Shown: positions 34,283-46,158 of the stretch, in pieces
Numbering within the stretch: the first letter of the stretch is position 1
How the letters are laid out: every line of letters begins with the position of its first letter
NCBI GenBank assembly: GCA_036873135.1
Contig: JAPTYO010000010.1
Coordinates: forward strand, 4,688,634-4,752,633
From: Clarkia xantiana subsp. parviflora
Taxonomy: Eukaryota; Streptophyta; Magnoliopsida; Myrtales; Onagraceae
Direction of reading: 5' to 3'
Length of the DNA: 64,000 bases
Translations under genes and position numbers: made by a program
The notes under the pieces: generated by a model
What the model was told of the DNA's origin: nothing
The model's input: only the letters and a program-made list of their open reading frames with translations
Database searches by the model: none

Positions 34283-36114
34283 ATGAGGGTTCACGAAGGT
34301 TAATTCGCGACTTCAACTGCTTACGTATCCATGATGGAATCTTTATCTTCTATTCTTCTGCAGTTTTTTTCATTTCAACTCTTCTTGAAATATGTTTGTG
34401 TTATTTCAGCTGCAGAGCCCAGGAGTGGCAGAAAGTCTGGCAAGAAACGCGCTGCTTCTGACCCAGATGCTGCAACTATAGCTAAGGGTGAGTCAAACTC
34501 ATCAATCTCGACCCTCTGGGTTGCTATTGTTATCGAATTGCAATTTGGTGATTGTAGAGTATACACTTTACACTCTTTATAAAAATGTTGGATTCAAATT
34601 TTGAAAAGCTGCTGAGACAAGATTAACAGCTATGGTTCCGTTTCATTTCCTGTCTTTTGCTTAGAATGTACTTCATTGGCCTGTTTCTTGCTTCTGTAAT
34701 TGTTGCTCAGAACTCTATATGTCCCGTGTATTAGGCAAGGAAGAACCCATTAGTGGAAGTTTCGTTGAAGATGACATCAATGAGCCCACCATTGGAGAAA
34801 AAATCGAAAAACTAAACCTTGTAGATTCTGATACAAAGATGAGTGACAAAGATCCTCAGATGTCTACTGCACAGCCTCCCAGTGCCGACTCTGTGATTGT
34901 TCTGCTGAGGCAAGCTCTTCGTGCTGATGACCGTGCCCTCCTGTTAGATTGCATGTACACACAAGATGAAAAGGTTGCTCCTTTTTTTACTCCTACTAAA
35001 AGTTGCATTTTTGTGTTCTGTTTCTTGAATGCTGTTTGGTCTGAACATGCTCTGTTTGCAGGTTATTGCTAATTCAGTGACGCGGTTAAACCCTTCTGAT
35101 GTTCTCAAGCTTTTAGCATTCTTTGTTTCGATTGTACAATCAAGGTATGTTGTTTTCTTTGTAGTTTTTTACTTCAATCATTTTGAACTAAAATTGTTGA
35201 TGTGGCAGAACATAATCTCATCCAAATAAACGGAAATTCGGAAGCAGTAGTTATCAGATTTTGGCACAGTTGGAGTGATTGCTTTATGACATTAAGGCTT
35301 AAAATGTCTGATCCAATTTTTGGTGTAGGGGTGCTGTGGCTGCGTGTGCTCTTCCATGGCTAAGACGGCTGCTTCTACAGCATGCCAGTGGAATAATGTC
35401 TCAGGAATCTTCCTTTGTCGGGCTGAATTCCTTATATCAGGTATGTTCACATTTCATACTAGTTCTAGGGTGTCTGTTGGAAGTTCAGTTAGCTGCTTGA
35501 TGATATTGTTTTATAGATCACGTCTTCTTAATCCTATTAATGCAGTTTCGATTGTCGTATATTTCACGTCAGTCGGACATGCAAAACATGTCAATTGTAT
35601 CATTTAGATGCCTAATTTCCGATTTATCAATCAATTTGCTATTTCCCATTTGCTTGCTTGTTGTGTGATTGAGGTTGTCTGTTGGAACTGTTTTTATTCG
35701 AAAGCCCTTATTTGATGAATTATTGGTACGATATGCAGATTGCTGAATCTAGGATCGCCACATTCGGATCTGCTCTTCAGTTATCAAGTTGTTTGGATCT
35801 CCTCTTTTCAGGGGTATGTTTTGTTTGATTGTTGAACACTACTGCTCATACCTAAGACTCAAATTGTTGAACACTAGTGCTGATCCCTAAGATTGTGTTA
35901 TATTTTTCATGAGCAGGACATTATTGACTTGGGAGACGAAGATGTTGCTGTGAAACCTGTGATTTTTGAAGACAAAGACAGTGATGAAGATGATTCGTCA
36001 GAAGGTGAGGCAATGGAGACGGTAGATGAGGAGAGTGAAGAGGAGGAGCCGACTGGAGTTCTGTCGGATGGACTTAGCGACGATGAATTAGCAATTGAAA
36101 ACATGAGCGACTAA
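34283..36114 (+). CDS. Short Utp12-domain nucleolar protein (ribosome biogenesis)
   Basis: Seven exons: 34283-34298, 34410-34487, 34711-34973, 35062-35144, 35329-35440, 35739-35813 and 35917-36114. All phases agree, giving 274 aa from MRVHEAAEPRSGRKSGKK. The N-terminus is basic and nuclear-like. The middle (about 85-210) is a helical Utp12 domain: SVIVLLRQALRADDRALLL, then NPSDVLKLLAFFVSIVQSRG, then WLRRLLLQHASGIMS. The C-terminus is an acidic tail (DSDEDDSSEGE...EESEEEE) typical of nucleolar proteins. Utp12 domains normally end WD40 proteins of the small-subunit processome (Utp12, Utp4-type, WDR43). Here no WD repeats are present upstream. The first exon (16 coding bases) is chosen because it alone joins in phase with a good donor; an alternative start in retained intron would add a hydrophobic N-terminus and is less likely. 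Confidence 0.85.
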
Positions 36115-36776
36115 TTTAGCTTTTAATATCGACTCAAGTGTTCGTCCTCTTATCTCAATGGAGTGAGCAATTTTGGCTTGTGGGTATTGATTGTAATGAT
36201 GAATATTAAGATTATACTTGATGAAAAAGAAGTTTTGGTTTATGGGTCTTGTGATGGATCAGATTACACTAAAAGATTCTTGAGTACAATTTAAGTTCCA
36301 TGGAGTTTGAGATTCTTAAGAAATCGCAGTTTGATATAATAGTTGCAATGCATGTCTCTCTTTCAGTCTGCCAGAGACAAATGTATATGCTTAACCAGGA
36401 TTCAAGAAACAAACTCAACAGAGGCAATAAATTGTCAACTATATCTCCTCTACAATACAAGAAAGACATTCATTTTAGTAATCTGTCATCAACTGAGAAT
36501 AATACAACATCAATATTGCAAATTGCAAGTTTAGGGTACAAAAAATTCACAAACTCGAAAAAAGAAACGGAAAAATTGAACGAATTCCGATCAGTACATT
36601 TATACTGGTTCCTTGATTTAGCTCTAAGGACCTACTGTCAATATATAACACAAATAATGAGGTGAAACGATGTTAAACCAACGTTTCACATTTTGGAACG
36701 AACTACATTACGAAACACAACCTTGGTGGAGCCAAATTCCTAATTAGCTCATGGAATCTTCAATTTGTGAGATGGT
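36115..36776. other. Convergent 3' ends of the Utp12 and BEH4-like genes
   Basis: The spacer between two genes facing each other should be mostly 3' UTR. Open frames on the plus strand at 36300-36665 have no protein character. Confidence 0.5.
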
Positions 36777-38843
36777 TTACATCCTTACCTGCAATTATCC
36801 ATCAATTAAATCGAGTACAAATGGTTCAGTAAAACAAAAAAAAGGGCATTTCTTATCCACATATCAATCTCATGACTAGAAATGGAGAAGATGCAAGTTC
36901 TAATCAAATCAACTTCGCAAGAAATATGATGGATGGCACTCACCTGGTGCTTAGAACTTCCAAGAGTGAGCTCCAGATCATCAGATCCAGATTCTTCATG
37001 GATTCTCTCGCCCTCCCACGGCTTCACAGGCCCCATTTTGCTAACACCGAAAGCAAACTCATCGGACATTGCAGGAGAGATTGGAATATCTGCTGTGTGG
37101 TCGAACCCAGCTGCAATGGCAGGAGAGCACGTCCCACTTTGCCCCGGAGTACACATCCGGGATCCACCAGCAACCACGACCTCCCCCTTGAACCCAAATG
37201 GAACGGAGTTCACAAGGCTGAAAGTTGGAGAAGTGGACCCAATTTGGGGTTGAGGCATTCGAATTCCAGAAAACCATTCTGGGTCCGGTAGAATTTGGCG
37301 ACCTGGACTGGGTGGAGTCGATAATGGAAGGAAGGAGTAATTCTTTCCTCCCCAGATTAAATGGGAGGGTTGATCTTCCCAGTTTGTTTTGCCTCGGGGG
37401 CTTTGGCAGCTTGGAGAGCTTAAAGGAGGAGTAACAGGTGCACTGATTGAGCCACCAGGAATGTAGAGATGAGCGAGCTTGGAAGACGAAGCAGAGGAAG
37501 AAGCTGAAGATAGGTTCTTCAGCCATGGAATGAGGGAGCTGCCATCAACATGGCCATTGACAGCAAATGTGGATATGGGGCTCGGGATTGATGAGGAAGC
37601 AGGGCTAGGGTTGTACGAAAGAGAGGTTGGGAGGTAGGATGAACACGGGCTCACAGTTGCAGATCCACCAGTTATATCCATGTGTTCGGTGGGCCTGTTT
37701 CCCTGGAGATAGTCAAGCAAAAATTTGCAAATTATAGTCAATTATTTTAGTGCAAAACATTACCAATCAAATTCAAGATGAGAGTTTGCAAAAACATGTC
37801 TTAAGGCTGAGGGATGAGACTTTTGGAAGTCAGTTGACTACACTACAGTAGTTCGATGGTAAAGTTTTCCTTGCTTCCTACAGCGAAAGTTGGATGGAAC
37901 AACTAAAGCAAATAATTGGACAGCTCAGGCAAACAATAGATCCTACTACAGAGAATGGAAATGGACAAAGTCCTAAAAGGCCAATAATTACCTTCAAGAT
38001 TATGAGTTACCATGGCCATTTGTATTCTTAACATTGACCAGCATAGACTAGGGCTCCCTAGAAAGTAGCTTAAACAGTTCAGGCAGTGTCAGATATGAAG
38101 CATAGGCAGTTTTACTCACTCGATGGAAAACCTTCTTTAGTCGAACGATGTCAGTATCATTTCCTTGTTCTAAATTCATCATAGGGTAGTACAATTCATA
38201 ATCATACTGATAGCAATCACAAATATGATATGGAATAAGTATATAAAAAAGGGTGCTTCCCTGCCTCCATTCACAATGCAAATGTAAACAGGAAATTCTT
38301 TTGAGCTCGGACAGTTTCTTGAAACTAAGACCTGACCTTGATACAATCAGTAATTACAAAGCTGATTGGGACATTTCACTTCAGTGATATCCATCCAAAA
38401 TTGGTATCTTACTCGAACTTTCTAACACTTCAATCTTATTAACCAACTAAAGCAAGAAATTTGCACTGATTTAGAGGCCTACAAGAATAATCAAACCTAT
38501 ACTCTATCACCAAACATCAAGGAAGATGGTCTGAACAGCTGAAAATAGAAAGGGCAGTTGAGATATTCAATTCTAGGAAAGAAAAGGATTTAATCTCTAT
38601 GCATTTCATGATGAGCAGATTGGTTACCTTGCGGTAGGTGGTACCGTCTTGTTCAACAGTCCAACCAGCTTCATCACAGAGAGCCTTGAGAACTTCATTG
38701 TTGTCGCAGTGCTTAGGGAGCTTGTAGTTTCCATACGCCCTAAGCCCAGAAAATATCTTAGCTGCGATTGCTCTGCGCCTCCTCTCTCTCCTCTTGTTAT
38801 TCTCCCGCTCCTTCCATGTCGGCATCCGCGATCCCGACGTCAT
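36777..38843 (-). CDS. BEH4: BES1/BZR1-family transcription factor, BEH4-like
   Basis: Exon 1 is 38628-38843, exon 2 is 36944-37702, and a 12-base final coding piece lies at 36777-36788 (Val-Arg-Met-stop); 328 aa. The start [20 protein letters not shown] is the family N-terminus; an in-frame ATG 12 codons upstream is not conserved. The DNA-binding domain (residues 8-72) is basic-helix-like and recognises E-box and BRRE elements. Ser/Thr-Pro clusters ([23 protein letters not shown]) are GSK3/BIN2-type phosphosites. A PEST-like segment, [13 protein letters not shown], and an EAR repression motif, LELTLG, close the protein. It mediates brassinosteroid-controlled gene expression in the nucleus, held inactive when phosphorylated. 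The last exon is the weakest part: without it the frame would read on into intron. Confidence 0.94.
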
Positions 38844-39969
38844 CTCTATATCTCTGTGCAGCTGATACTTTGATATCAAAACCGCTTTAGAGATCTCCGA
38901 TAAATCTACGGATCAGAGTCAAAAAGCATGCACAGAGAGGATTCCAAAGAAACGTTGACCGGATAACTTTTATGGACAGCGAGGACCAAACCTTAGCTTT
39001 TTCTTGGAATCAAGTAAAAAAAGGACGAACGGAATAATTAGCTTTTCAGCTCAAAGCTAATCTTCAGTCTAAAATCAACCAAGCGGACTGCTCTTCACAA
39101 CCGGATATCCACGAAATTCAACCCTAGCTTAACTCAAATCCTCAGCTCAATTATCAGCAGCTCCAGCTGAACAAATAAAGAACAAATACCAGAATTATAG
39201 ATCTAGCTGCCTAAACAACAGAGCACTGAAGATTCCACGCGATCCTCGAGTTGATCAACGGAGCTAAGCAGCAGCGCGGCCGATGAGAATAGCGGAGGAA
39301 CCTGTATTGAGCTCCACGGAGGAGCTCCGGTGATTGCAAAAAGGCGACGCTTTACAACAGCAGCAGCAGCAGAAGAAAGAGAACTGGTTTCGCAATAGTA
39401 GATTGCTGAAATAAGGGGTAGCAGCTCCAGATCTAAGCTGCTATACTGTACACCTTCCGGGAAAGATCGCCGGTAAATAGCCCGCAATGCCGGGAATGGT
39501 CGTCACGGAACTCGTGAAGTGAGAGAGCAAACAGCAGAGAAGTGGCACCCAGGACAGCCAAGAATCGGTCAAAGAATGCAGAAAGAGTGAGCATTGATTG
39601 GAAGCACCCTTTTTAACACGCGCCACTCCTTCATTTCCAATCCAGTTTATCGTGTTTCCTATCTGGGCCTAGAATTTTGAGCTTGTCCCAACATAAAATT
39701 CAGCTGAAGCCTAATTATTGTGCCGCCTTTCTGAGTACATTGCTCAAATAGGCCCAATACTATATCAGGGTTTTTTTTTTGTTATTCTTTTAAAAAATGT
39801 ATTTTTTTGTAAAGAAAAAGTTAGACGTATGTCTCATCTAAATCAAAAACTATATTATTACAAAAAAACAAATCAAAATTTTTACAATCATCCGTGGTAC
39901 ATGACCAATCAATTGTTTTCACATATCAGCATAAACCTCAATCTACACAGAGCTTACCTAGAACAAGGA
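38844..39969. other. BEH4-like 5' leader/promoter and adjacent 3' flank
   Basis: About 38844-39650 looks like a long 5' UTR and promoter for the BES1 gene, with a CAG run at 39357-39372 and Site II-like GGGCC near 39666. The rest leads to the 3' end of the next minus-strand gene. No separate gene recognised. Confidence 0.45.
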
Positions 39970-41880
39970 CTATATCTTCAACTGTACCTGGGAAGTTGTC
40001 TGGCTAAGATTAATAATGTCTCTAAGAAGCTGGTTCACGGACATCTTCAACTCATCTGTCAATACCAACTCGGACGGGACCAGGTTCAATGCGTATAAGG
40101 TGATGACCCTCATAACAGAGGCCAAGTTCAAGTTCTTGGTGTCGCTCCTCCATACGCTTTGATTCACAAACTTGCACGACTTCCTCATCACACATTTGGT
40201 GCATACCTGCAATTAAATAAAACAAGGAAATAGAGATGAGTTATTTACAATGGAAGGAAGCAATGCCAATGAGTTACCAGAGTGGGGCTTACCGTATCTT
40301 CTGCAATGCTGAAGAAAACACGCATCTTTTTAGCAGCGAATACATTCTTTTTGACAGTGGTAGGGCATCCAAAGAGAGCTACCTTTTTCAGCTCACTGCC
40401 TGATAACCATCTAGCAACAACAATATTTGATTCTAAGCATAAGACAGATCAATAATGGGGAAAAACTGTCCGAAACAGAAAGGCAGCAGCTGAAAACAGA
40501 TGTATATTTCATCTTCCTAATTTGAGTTTCAAGCATAAATGATATTTTCTACCCTCAATGTGCTATAAATAATCCATTTTCTAATTCAACCGTGAATAGA
40601 TTTAGACTACTAGAGCAGCAAGTACAACTGCAGACAACCATCATCACCCACGTCAATTTTAAACATAGACATATGAATTATCGACCATCTCGGTTTTTAA
40701 TGCAAAACTCACTAATATCAACTTGAACACCTATCACGTCCATTTCTTATAACAATTATGATGAAGATAAAATAACCATTGTTGGCTCTAATTCCTTTGG
40801 AGTCTACTAGCAATATGATATCTACAAGTAATAATGCTCCGAAGACTCATTTCCTAGAACATTCTATTTCATTAAGCTTCCAAAAGCGTTTCATCAATGT
40901 AGAAGTATCTTCCATTTCAACTGAAGGTCATTTTTCATGTCCAAGTAATGCTGTATGCTACTATTAAGAAACCAAGTAATCACACTGTTTCGTGATTGCA
41001 TACATTTCTAAAACCCAACCAAGATGTATATTGCTTATTGATATTAAAAAAAATGAACTTACTTTGCTATTTCTTGATGGTCTTTCCCGAACTTCTCTGC
41101 TGCAAACTTGATGAAATCACGACTATAACTATCATTGAAGCAACTCAAATCCAATGTCCCATTGTTCAGGAAATTGGCATTGCTGAAATAGCCTTCTTTG
41201 TTAAGATGTCTTAAAAACACCTCCATATCTGGAGACAGCTCTTTTATCAGAATAGGAGCCACTTTCCGTCGATTCAATTGATCATCTTTGGCCTCTGGAG
41301 CTTCTGTTCTTCGATTTACTTCCACTGACTGTTCATCTTTGTTCAGAGGTGCCTCTTTCCTCACATTTGGCTTTCTTCGCTGTTCATGTTTTTCTGTAAA
41401 TAAGGCAGACAAGCCTGAACTCGAAGCTATATTGTCCTTCATATCATCATCAACAACTACAATTTCAGTTTCCCAATCTTCATCCCTCCTCATCTTCTCC
41501 TTCTTGTCAGGAGCCAAACCATATTTCTTCAATACACTGTCTTTCTCCTTCAATTCTCTAATTTCCAGCTCCAACCGCCTCATTGTCCGACTCAAATCGC
41601 TTCCCGATGTTACACTTCTGTCATCTAAATCTTCTGTTCTGGGAGCTAATCCGACTGCTTCTCTGAAAAAGTCAGTCAATGGCTTCTTATTCTTCTCCTC
41701 TGCCGTATGAGTGGATTCTGATTCGCTGAGGTAGAAGTTTGTTTCCGACGAAGAGCAGAAACTTCTAACGAGGAATGAAGGGACGGGGTAGGTGTTATGA
41801 CAGCGTGACAGACTGTAAGAGGAGATGAAGGACCTGGGTCTTTCATGTCTAAGAAACGCTAGGGATTTGGAGAGAGACAT
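39970..41880 (-). CDS. Organelle-targeted protein of unknown function
   Basis: Three exons: 41063-41880, 40293-40410 and 39970-40206. Phases agree; 390 aa. The first 45 or so residues are Ser/Arg-rich and acid-free (MSLSKSLAFLRHERPRSF), typical of a mitochondrial or plastid presequence. The middle is charged and low-complexity, with a predicted coiled-coil segment around MRRLELEIRELKEKDSVLKK. The C-terminal third is compact and looks like the conserved domain: LNNGTLDLSCFNDSYSRDFI, KVALFGCPTTVKKN, and a cysteine cluster VCTKCVMRKSC that could bind metal, followed by SDTKNLNLASVMRVI. I recognise the pattern as a plant-conserved uncharacterised protein but cannot assign a role. GGCCCA motifs upstream (about 42056, 42095) are Site II-like, common for organelle and translation genes. 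Confidence 0.85.
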
Positions 41881-43664
41881 GGGTGTTCAAGTTGGCGATG
41901 CTGCTTTAGTATTCGAGGATCAATTGCAGGGTTTTGCCGCCATATGAAAGGAGCAGAATGTGAAGTGTGAACTCTGAAGCGATTCCCCCCCTCCATGGGT
42001 CAGAGAAGAAGGTTAGGGATGAAAGGGCAATATGGTGATATAATAAAATTTAGAAGGCCCAAATTACTGTAATTACTCAACTGGTACTGTGGGCCATCAA
42101 CCAAACCCAAAACTAGTGGCAGGCCGACCCAATTGGGTGTAAAAGGCCTAATTCTTTCTCGCTCAAGAATTGAAGTGCCTTACTCATCCTCCAACATAAG
42201 GCAGGTACGATTTTATCCTCAAATTCTAATATTTGTCACATTCATATACTTTGATGTTTGACCAGTGTTATACTTCCGTCAATTTTACATTACCGCCGAT
42301 ATGTATGTTAATATTACTTAATATTAATAATAGTGCATTTGGTTCCGCCTAATGTATTTAAATGAATAATAGAAAATAAAAATTATTTTATTTTATTTTG
42401 TTGGACTTTGAGCATATGTAGTTATTTCACTCAAATTTTGTATGGGCAATGCTATAGCAGCCGAAATTTAAGCAGAAATCTAGGCAGAAAATGCAATCCA
42501 ATGGTCAGTATTGCTTTTCCTTCACAATTTTCAAGACACCAAGTAAATCATGACCATTAACAACATTTTCTGCCTTAATTTCTGCAGGAAATTTCATTTT
42601 TTAAATCATTTTCCATTTTGTATTACTAATAGTCAATTTTACATATACATTAGGAATGATCAATATAGATGGATCTGTAACATCCTTCGAACAAGTTTGC
42701 CTTATAAAAAAATATTATAAAAAACATAAATGATAAATTCTAAAAAAATAATTTATAGTTCCAAAAAATAAAAGTTAAATAGCCCAGGTCGGATCGATAT
42801 CGGCTTAATTGGACCCAGGGTTAGACCCAAATCAAATCACCAAGTGGATATAAGTTCTAAAAATAAGTTATAATTTCGAAAAATAAAAGAAGAATAGCCT
42901 AAGTCGAATCAACCTAGCTTAATTGGACCCAGTAAAGGTCTGAAACTGGTTGGGTCCAACATAGTCTAGGTCACCCGACCTAAGCGACTTAGTCTGGTTT
43001 AGACCCAAGCTAAGGTTCGGCCCTGGGCGGGTCCAGTTGACCTTAAGGATCAATTGGTTTTATTCGACTTTAATGGTACATTGGACCCAATCAGGGTTGA
43101 ATTATGACCTAGGTCCGACCCTAGCTAAGTCCAAATGAGCGTAGGTCAATCCGACGTAGGCTCTTCCTTTTTTAATTTTTAAATTTATAAATAAATCCTC
43201 AATTATTTTTTAATATTTATAATTTTTATGAACTATAGATTTTTTTTTTTAAATTACAAAATTTTCTTTATTTTTGAAATTTAATTAATTTTTAAATGTA
43301 ATTTACTAAAATTTAAAGTTTCCTTAAAAAGTTAATATTATTTTTTAAAAGCATTTTTTATTCTAAATTCTACAATTTTTCAATATATTACAGTAAAAGT
43401 TATTTTGTCATTTAATTCTCATTGCATGTCTTTACATACGTCCAAACAATTTATTTCACATTCATATTTCTCGTCACATTATTAAGCAAATAACAAACAT
43501 ATCCTTACGTTTTCTTTCATTTCTTATTCCCCATTCCACATTTCTTAATCCTCATCTATTCGACTATCCCTTTCATGTGAACCAAACGTGTCATTAGTTT
43601 GTATTTAATTAGAATCTTCAGATGTTACATTTACACTTAGATTAGATGTCATTTAAAAAAGAGC
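41881..43664. other. Promoter, then degenerate repeat DNA
   Basis: 41881-42150 holds the promoter of the organelle gene. Beyond it, about 42330 (TTTGGTTCCGCC) and 43580 (GTGAACCAAAC) form short inverted ends of a possible old element. The GACCCAG/GGTC-rich block at 42780-43160 resembles the block at 19200-19340. No gene and no target duplication established. Confidence 0.4.
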
Positions 43665-43787
43665 AGTGCTACAAAATGTAAAAAATCTTGTGAAACTTCC
43701 ATAGAAAGTGGAATGGACCCACACCAAGCACCAATACATTTGTTCATTTACTTTCTCTTTCCTACTTTCTATTGAAATTTCACATTT
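43665..43787 (+). mobile_element. Small MITE, copy 2 (inverted copy of that at 27041)
   Basis: CTACAAAATGT...TTGTGAAACTTCCATAGAAAGT at the left; ACTTTCTATTGAAATTTCAC at the right. The middle, ACCAAGCACCAATACATT and TGTTCATTTACTTTCTCTTT, is the reverse complement of 27065-27110. This copy lacks the T-run insertion. Exact ends and target duplication not resolved. Confidence 0.65.
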
Positions 43788-44554
43788 TAAAAATTTACTC
43801 TTTAAAAAAATCTGAAACATTAGAGTTGAAATTCAATAGCCAAATTTTGTGGTTCTGTAGGAAAAGAAAATTAACTTTAATTATTACAGGAAAAATGATG
43901 AATTGTTCTTGGAAATGGAAGTGTTGTAACCAATATAATATGTGGTAAGCTGTCAGCCATCAGTTATTAGTAATTGCCAACGATAGGTTTCCCACGTTCC
44001 AATGTCAAAATCCCATGTTATGGAGAGCTTGTTTCGAGCCATTCATTTAGGAGAAGGGAATCCAAACATTCCTCTCCTCCCATTCACTGATCTTTTTATT
44101 CTTTCTTTGAATCATGGTTAGGGACTAGTAGTTATTAAAAGTCATCCAAACAAGGGTTTAATTTGTTCCATGCACAACAATGTCCGAACCCTAATAAAAG
44201 CTCAATTTAACACCCCCTAAAAACCTATCACTGTAAATATAAATATGACACTTGTCAGATTGTGGTTGATTAATTTGGTTTAAACACCGACTTTTCCAGA
44301 TCGAGACATACGATATTCAAAGATAATATATAGTTATGCCAATCTGTAGCATGTTTCCAAGTATTATTGGATAAGACATGAACATTCCTCTAGCTTAGGC
44401 AATCATTGTTAAAAAATCAACCAAATTATGTCAACTAAAAATGGAAAACAAGAACTACTCCATGTGCTTTTGCTATATGTGTTATATAAGTCAAACCACT
44501 ACAAACTATAAAACCAAGGCTCTCCATGTATCAAGCAATTAAGAAGTTCAGACT
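43788..44554 (+). promoter_or_regulatory. Intergenic and PR-1 promoter
   Basis: AT-rich. A TATATAA box lies at about 44482-44488, roughly 70 bases before the PR-1 ATG. No other gene signal. Confidence 0.5.
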
Positions 44555-45079
44555 ATGGGTTCAGCAAACTCCAATAAACAGCTACTTCCAATATGGATAG
44601 TATGCCTCTTCTTCATGATCTCTTCTCTCTTGAGTCTAGCAATGGCGTCGGCCAACTCATCAGCAGCCATAAACAACGAATTCCTTCGAGCCCACAACTA
44701 CATACGGAAACAGCACAAACTGCCACTGCTGAAGTGGAGCGCTTCCCTTGCCAACTATGCAAAGTGGTACTCAAACAAAAGGAGGAAAGACTGTGGCCTG
44801 ATCCACTCCACAGCTGATTATGGAGAGAACATCTTTTGGGGAGGTGGCAAGCGGTGGACCCCGACAAATGCGGTGTCAGCATGGGTGGCAGAAGAGCCCT
44901 ACTATAGTTATGCGAAAAATGGATGCGTTGGGGGACAGGAATGCTTGCACTACACGCAACTGGTGTGGAAGAGAACAACCAAGGTTGGGTGTGCCAAGAT
45001 AGTGTGTAACACTGGGGATACGTTTATAGTCTGCGAGTATTATCCTCATGGCAATGTCATTGGAGAAACACCATATTAG
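44555..45079 (+). CDS. PR1: Pathogenesis-related protein 1 (CAP superfamily)
   Basis: Intronless, 174 aa. The signal peptide ends near residue 34 (LLSLAMASA). The CAP domain has all six conserved cysteines (80, 124, 130, 146, 151, 160) for three disulfides. The cavity residues His47, Glu91 and His132 sit in RAHNYIR, YGENIFWG and CLHYTQLVWKRT. The C-terminal signature CEYYPHGNVIGETPY is present; its last 11 residues fit the CAPE peptide consensus PxGNxxxxxPY. PR-1 proteins are secreted, bind sterols and are induced by salicylic acid; CAPE peptides act as immune signals in tomato and Arabidopsis. There are no introns, as in other PR-1 genes. The region from 44530 looks like its leader. Confidence 0.95.
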   Translation: MGSANSNKQLLPIWIVCLFFMISSLLSLAMASANSSAAINNEFLRAHNYIRKQHKLPLLKWSASLANYAKWYSNKRRKDCGLIHSTADYGENIFWGGGKRWTPTNAVSAWVAEEPYYSYAKNGCVGGQECLHYTQLVWKRTTKVGCAKIVCNTGDTFIVCEYYPHGNVIGETPY

Positions 45080-46158
45080 CAGCTTAATTAACTCGTACAA
45101 TCAATAATGGAATATATATAGCTTTCTACTGTAAATGTATGTGTTTGCTGCTTTTACTGAGGATTTTTTATTGCTAATAATTAGCCAGCTACATTGCTCT
45201 TGTACTTGTATATTGAACTGAAGAAGAGAGTACAACTTTATATGGAAAGTAAATCAACTACTATATCTTAACAAACTTAGCTAACTTCCCAGTTTTCAAT
45301 TACCACTTAAAAACAGAGCAACAACAACCAACGGAAAAAAGATAATTACGAAAATAAAGACTACTTAATGGAGGAGATGTTGTTGGTGCAACATCTCCGT
45401 AATTCATTACACAAATCAGAACGTGTATGCATTCATTAATTAAATAAAACTTATACATCAGATAAGTCTTACCTGCAAGCTAGACATTATAAGCATTAGT
45501 GTTTGCTTAGCCAGTTGGTAATGATGTGACATGATCAAAAACATCTTGCATTGACTTTGCTTTGCATTTGTTTATATATATAGTTAATAATGACTTAGAA
45601 AACTTGCATAATAAGCAACTCTTTTGAAACGAATAATAAGGTTAATCATTCAAGCCGGCAGGAGCATCAATCAATCAATCACAAGGAATTAATGTAATTA
45701 ACCAACCATTCATAAGGTGAGGTTTTCTTTTGCTTTGATTGAGTGGGTTATTGGTTTAGTTAGTAATAAGGGTCAACTCCATTCACATATATTTTTACAA
45801 TCATCTCATTCCATTTCCCACTCACGAAGTTGCCTGGAGATCCTTCAAGTAAAGGTATCTATCTCCAACATACTCCTCTTTGATTCCTAAATAGGATCAT
45901 GTCTAGTTTTTAGGATTTTTTTTTTTTTTGTTTTTTTTTGTTTTTTTTTTTTGTTTTCTAGGATTTAGTTTCTGAGAGAAAATTTACATCACTTGTCCAC
46001 TCAAAATCATCTGAATAAGGATTGAAACCCAGGTTCCAAGTCTCAGCTTAATTATTACTGTATATATATTGAGTCTGCATCAACTGCAGCATATTAGAAT
46101 TTTCTCTGTCCATATTTCTTCTGTGTTTACATTACTCGAGCAGATATAACTAAAGAAA
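45080..46158. other. Intergenic between PR-1 and the first DUF247 gene
   Basis: AT-rich. An interrupted T-tract (T runs split by single Gs) lies at 45919-45955. The 5' UTR of the DUF247 gene probably starts around 46080. No gene recognised. Confidence 0.5.

Noticed and set aside
39203..39487. 94-codon minus-strand frame upstream of the BEH4-like gene
   Set aside because: Ser/Ala-rich low-complexity sequence in what looks like the leader of that gene; no domain.
42328..43600. Possible old PIF/Harbinger-like element with TTTGGTTC / GAACCAAA ends
   Set aside because: Ends match only over a short stretch and no clear target duplication was found.
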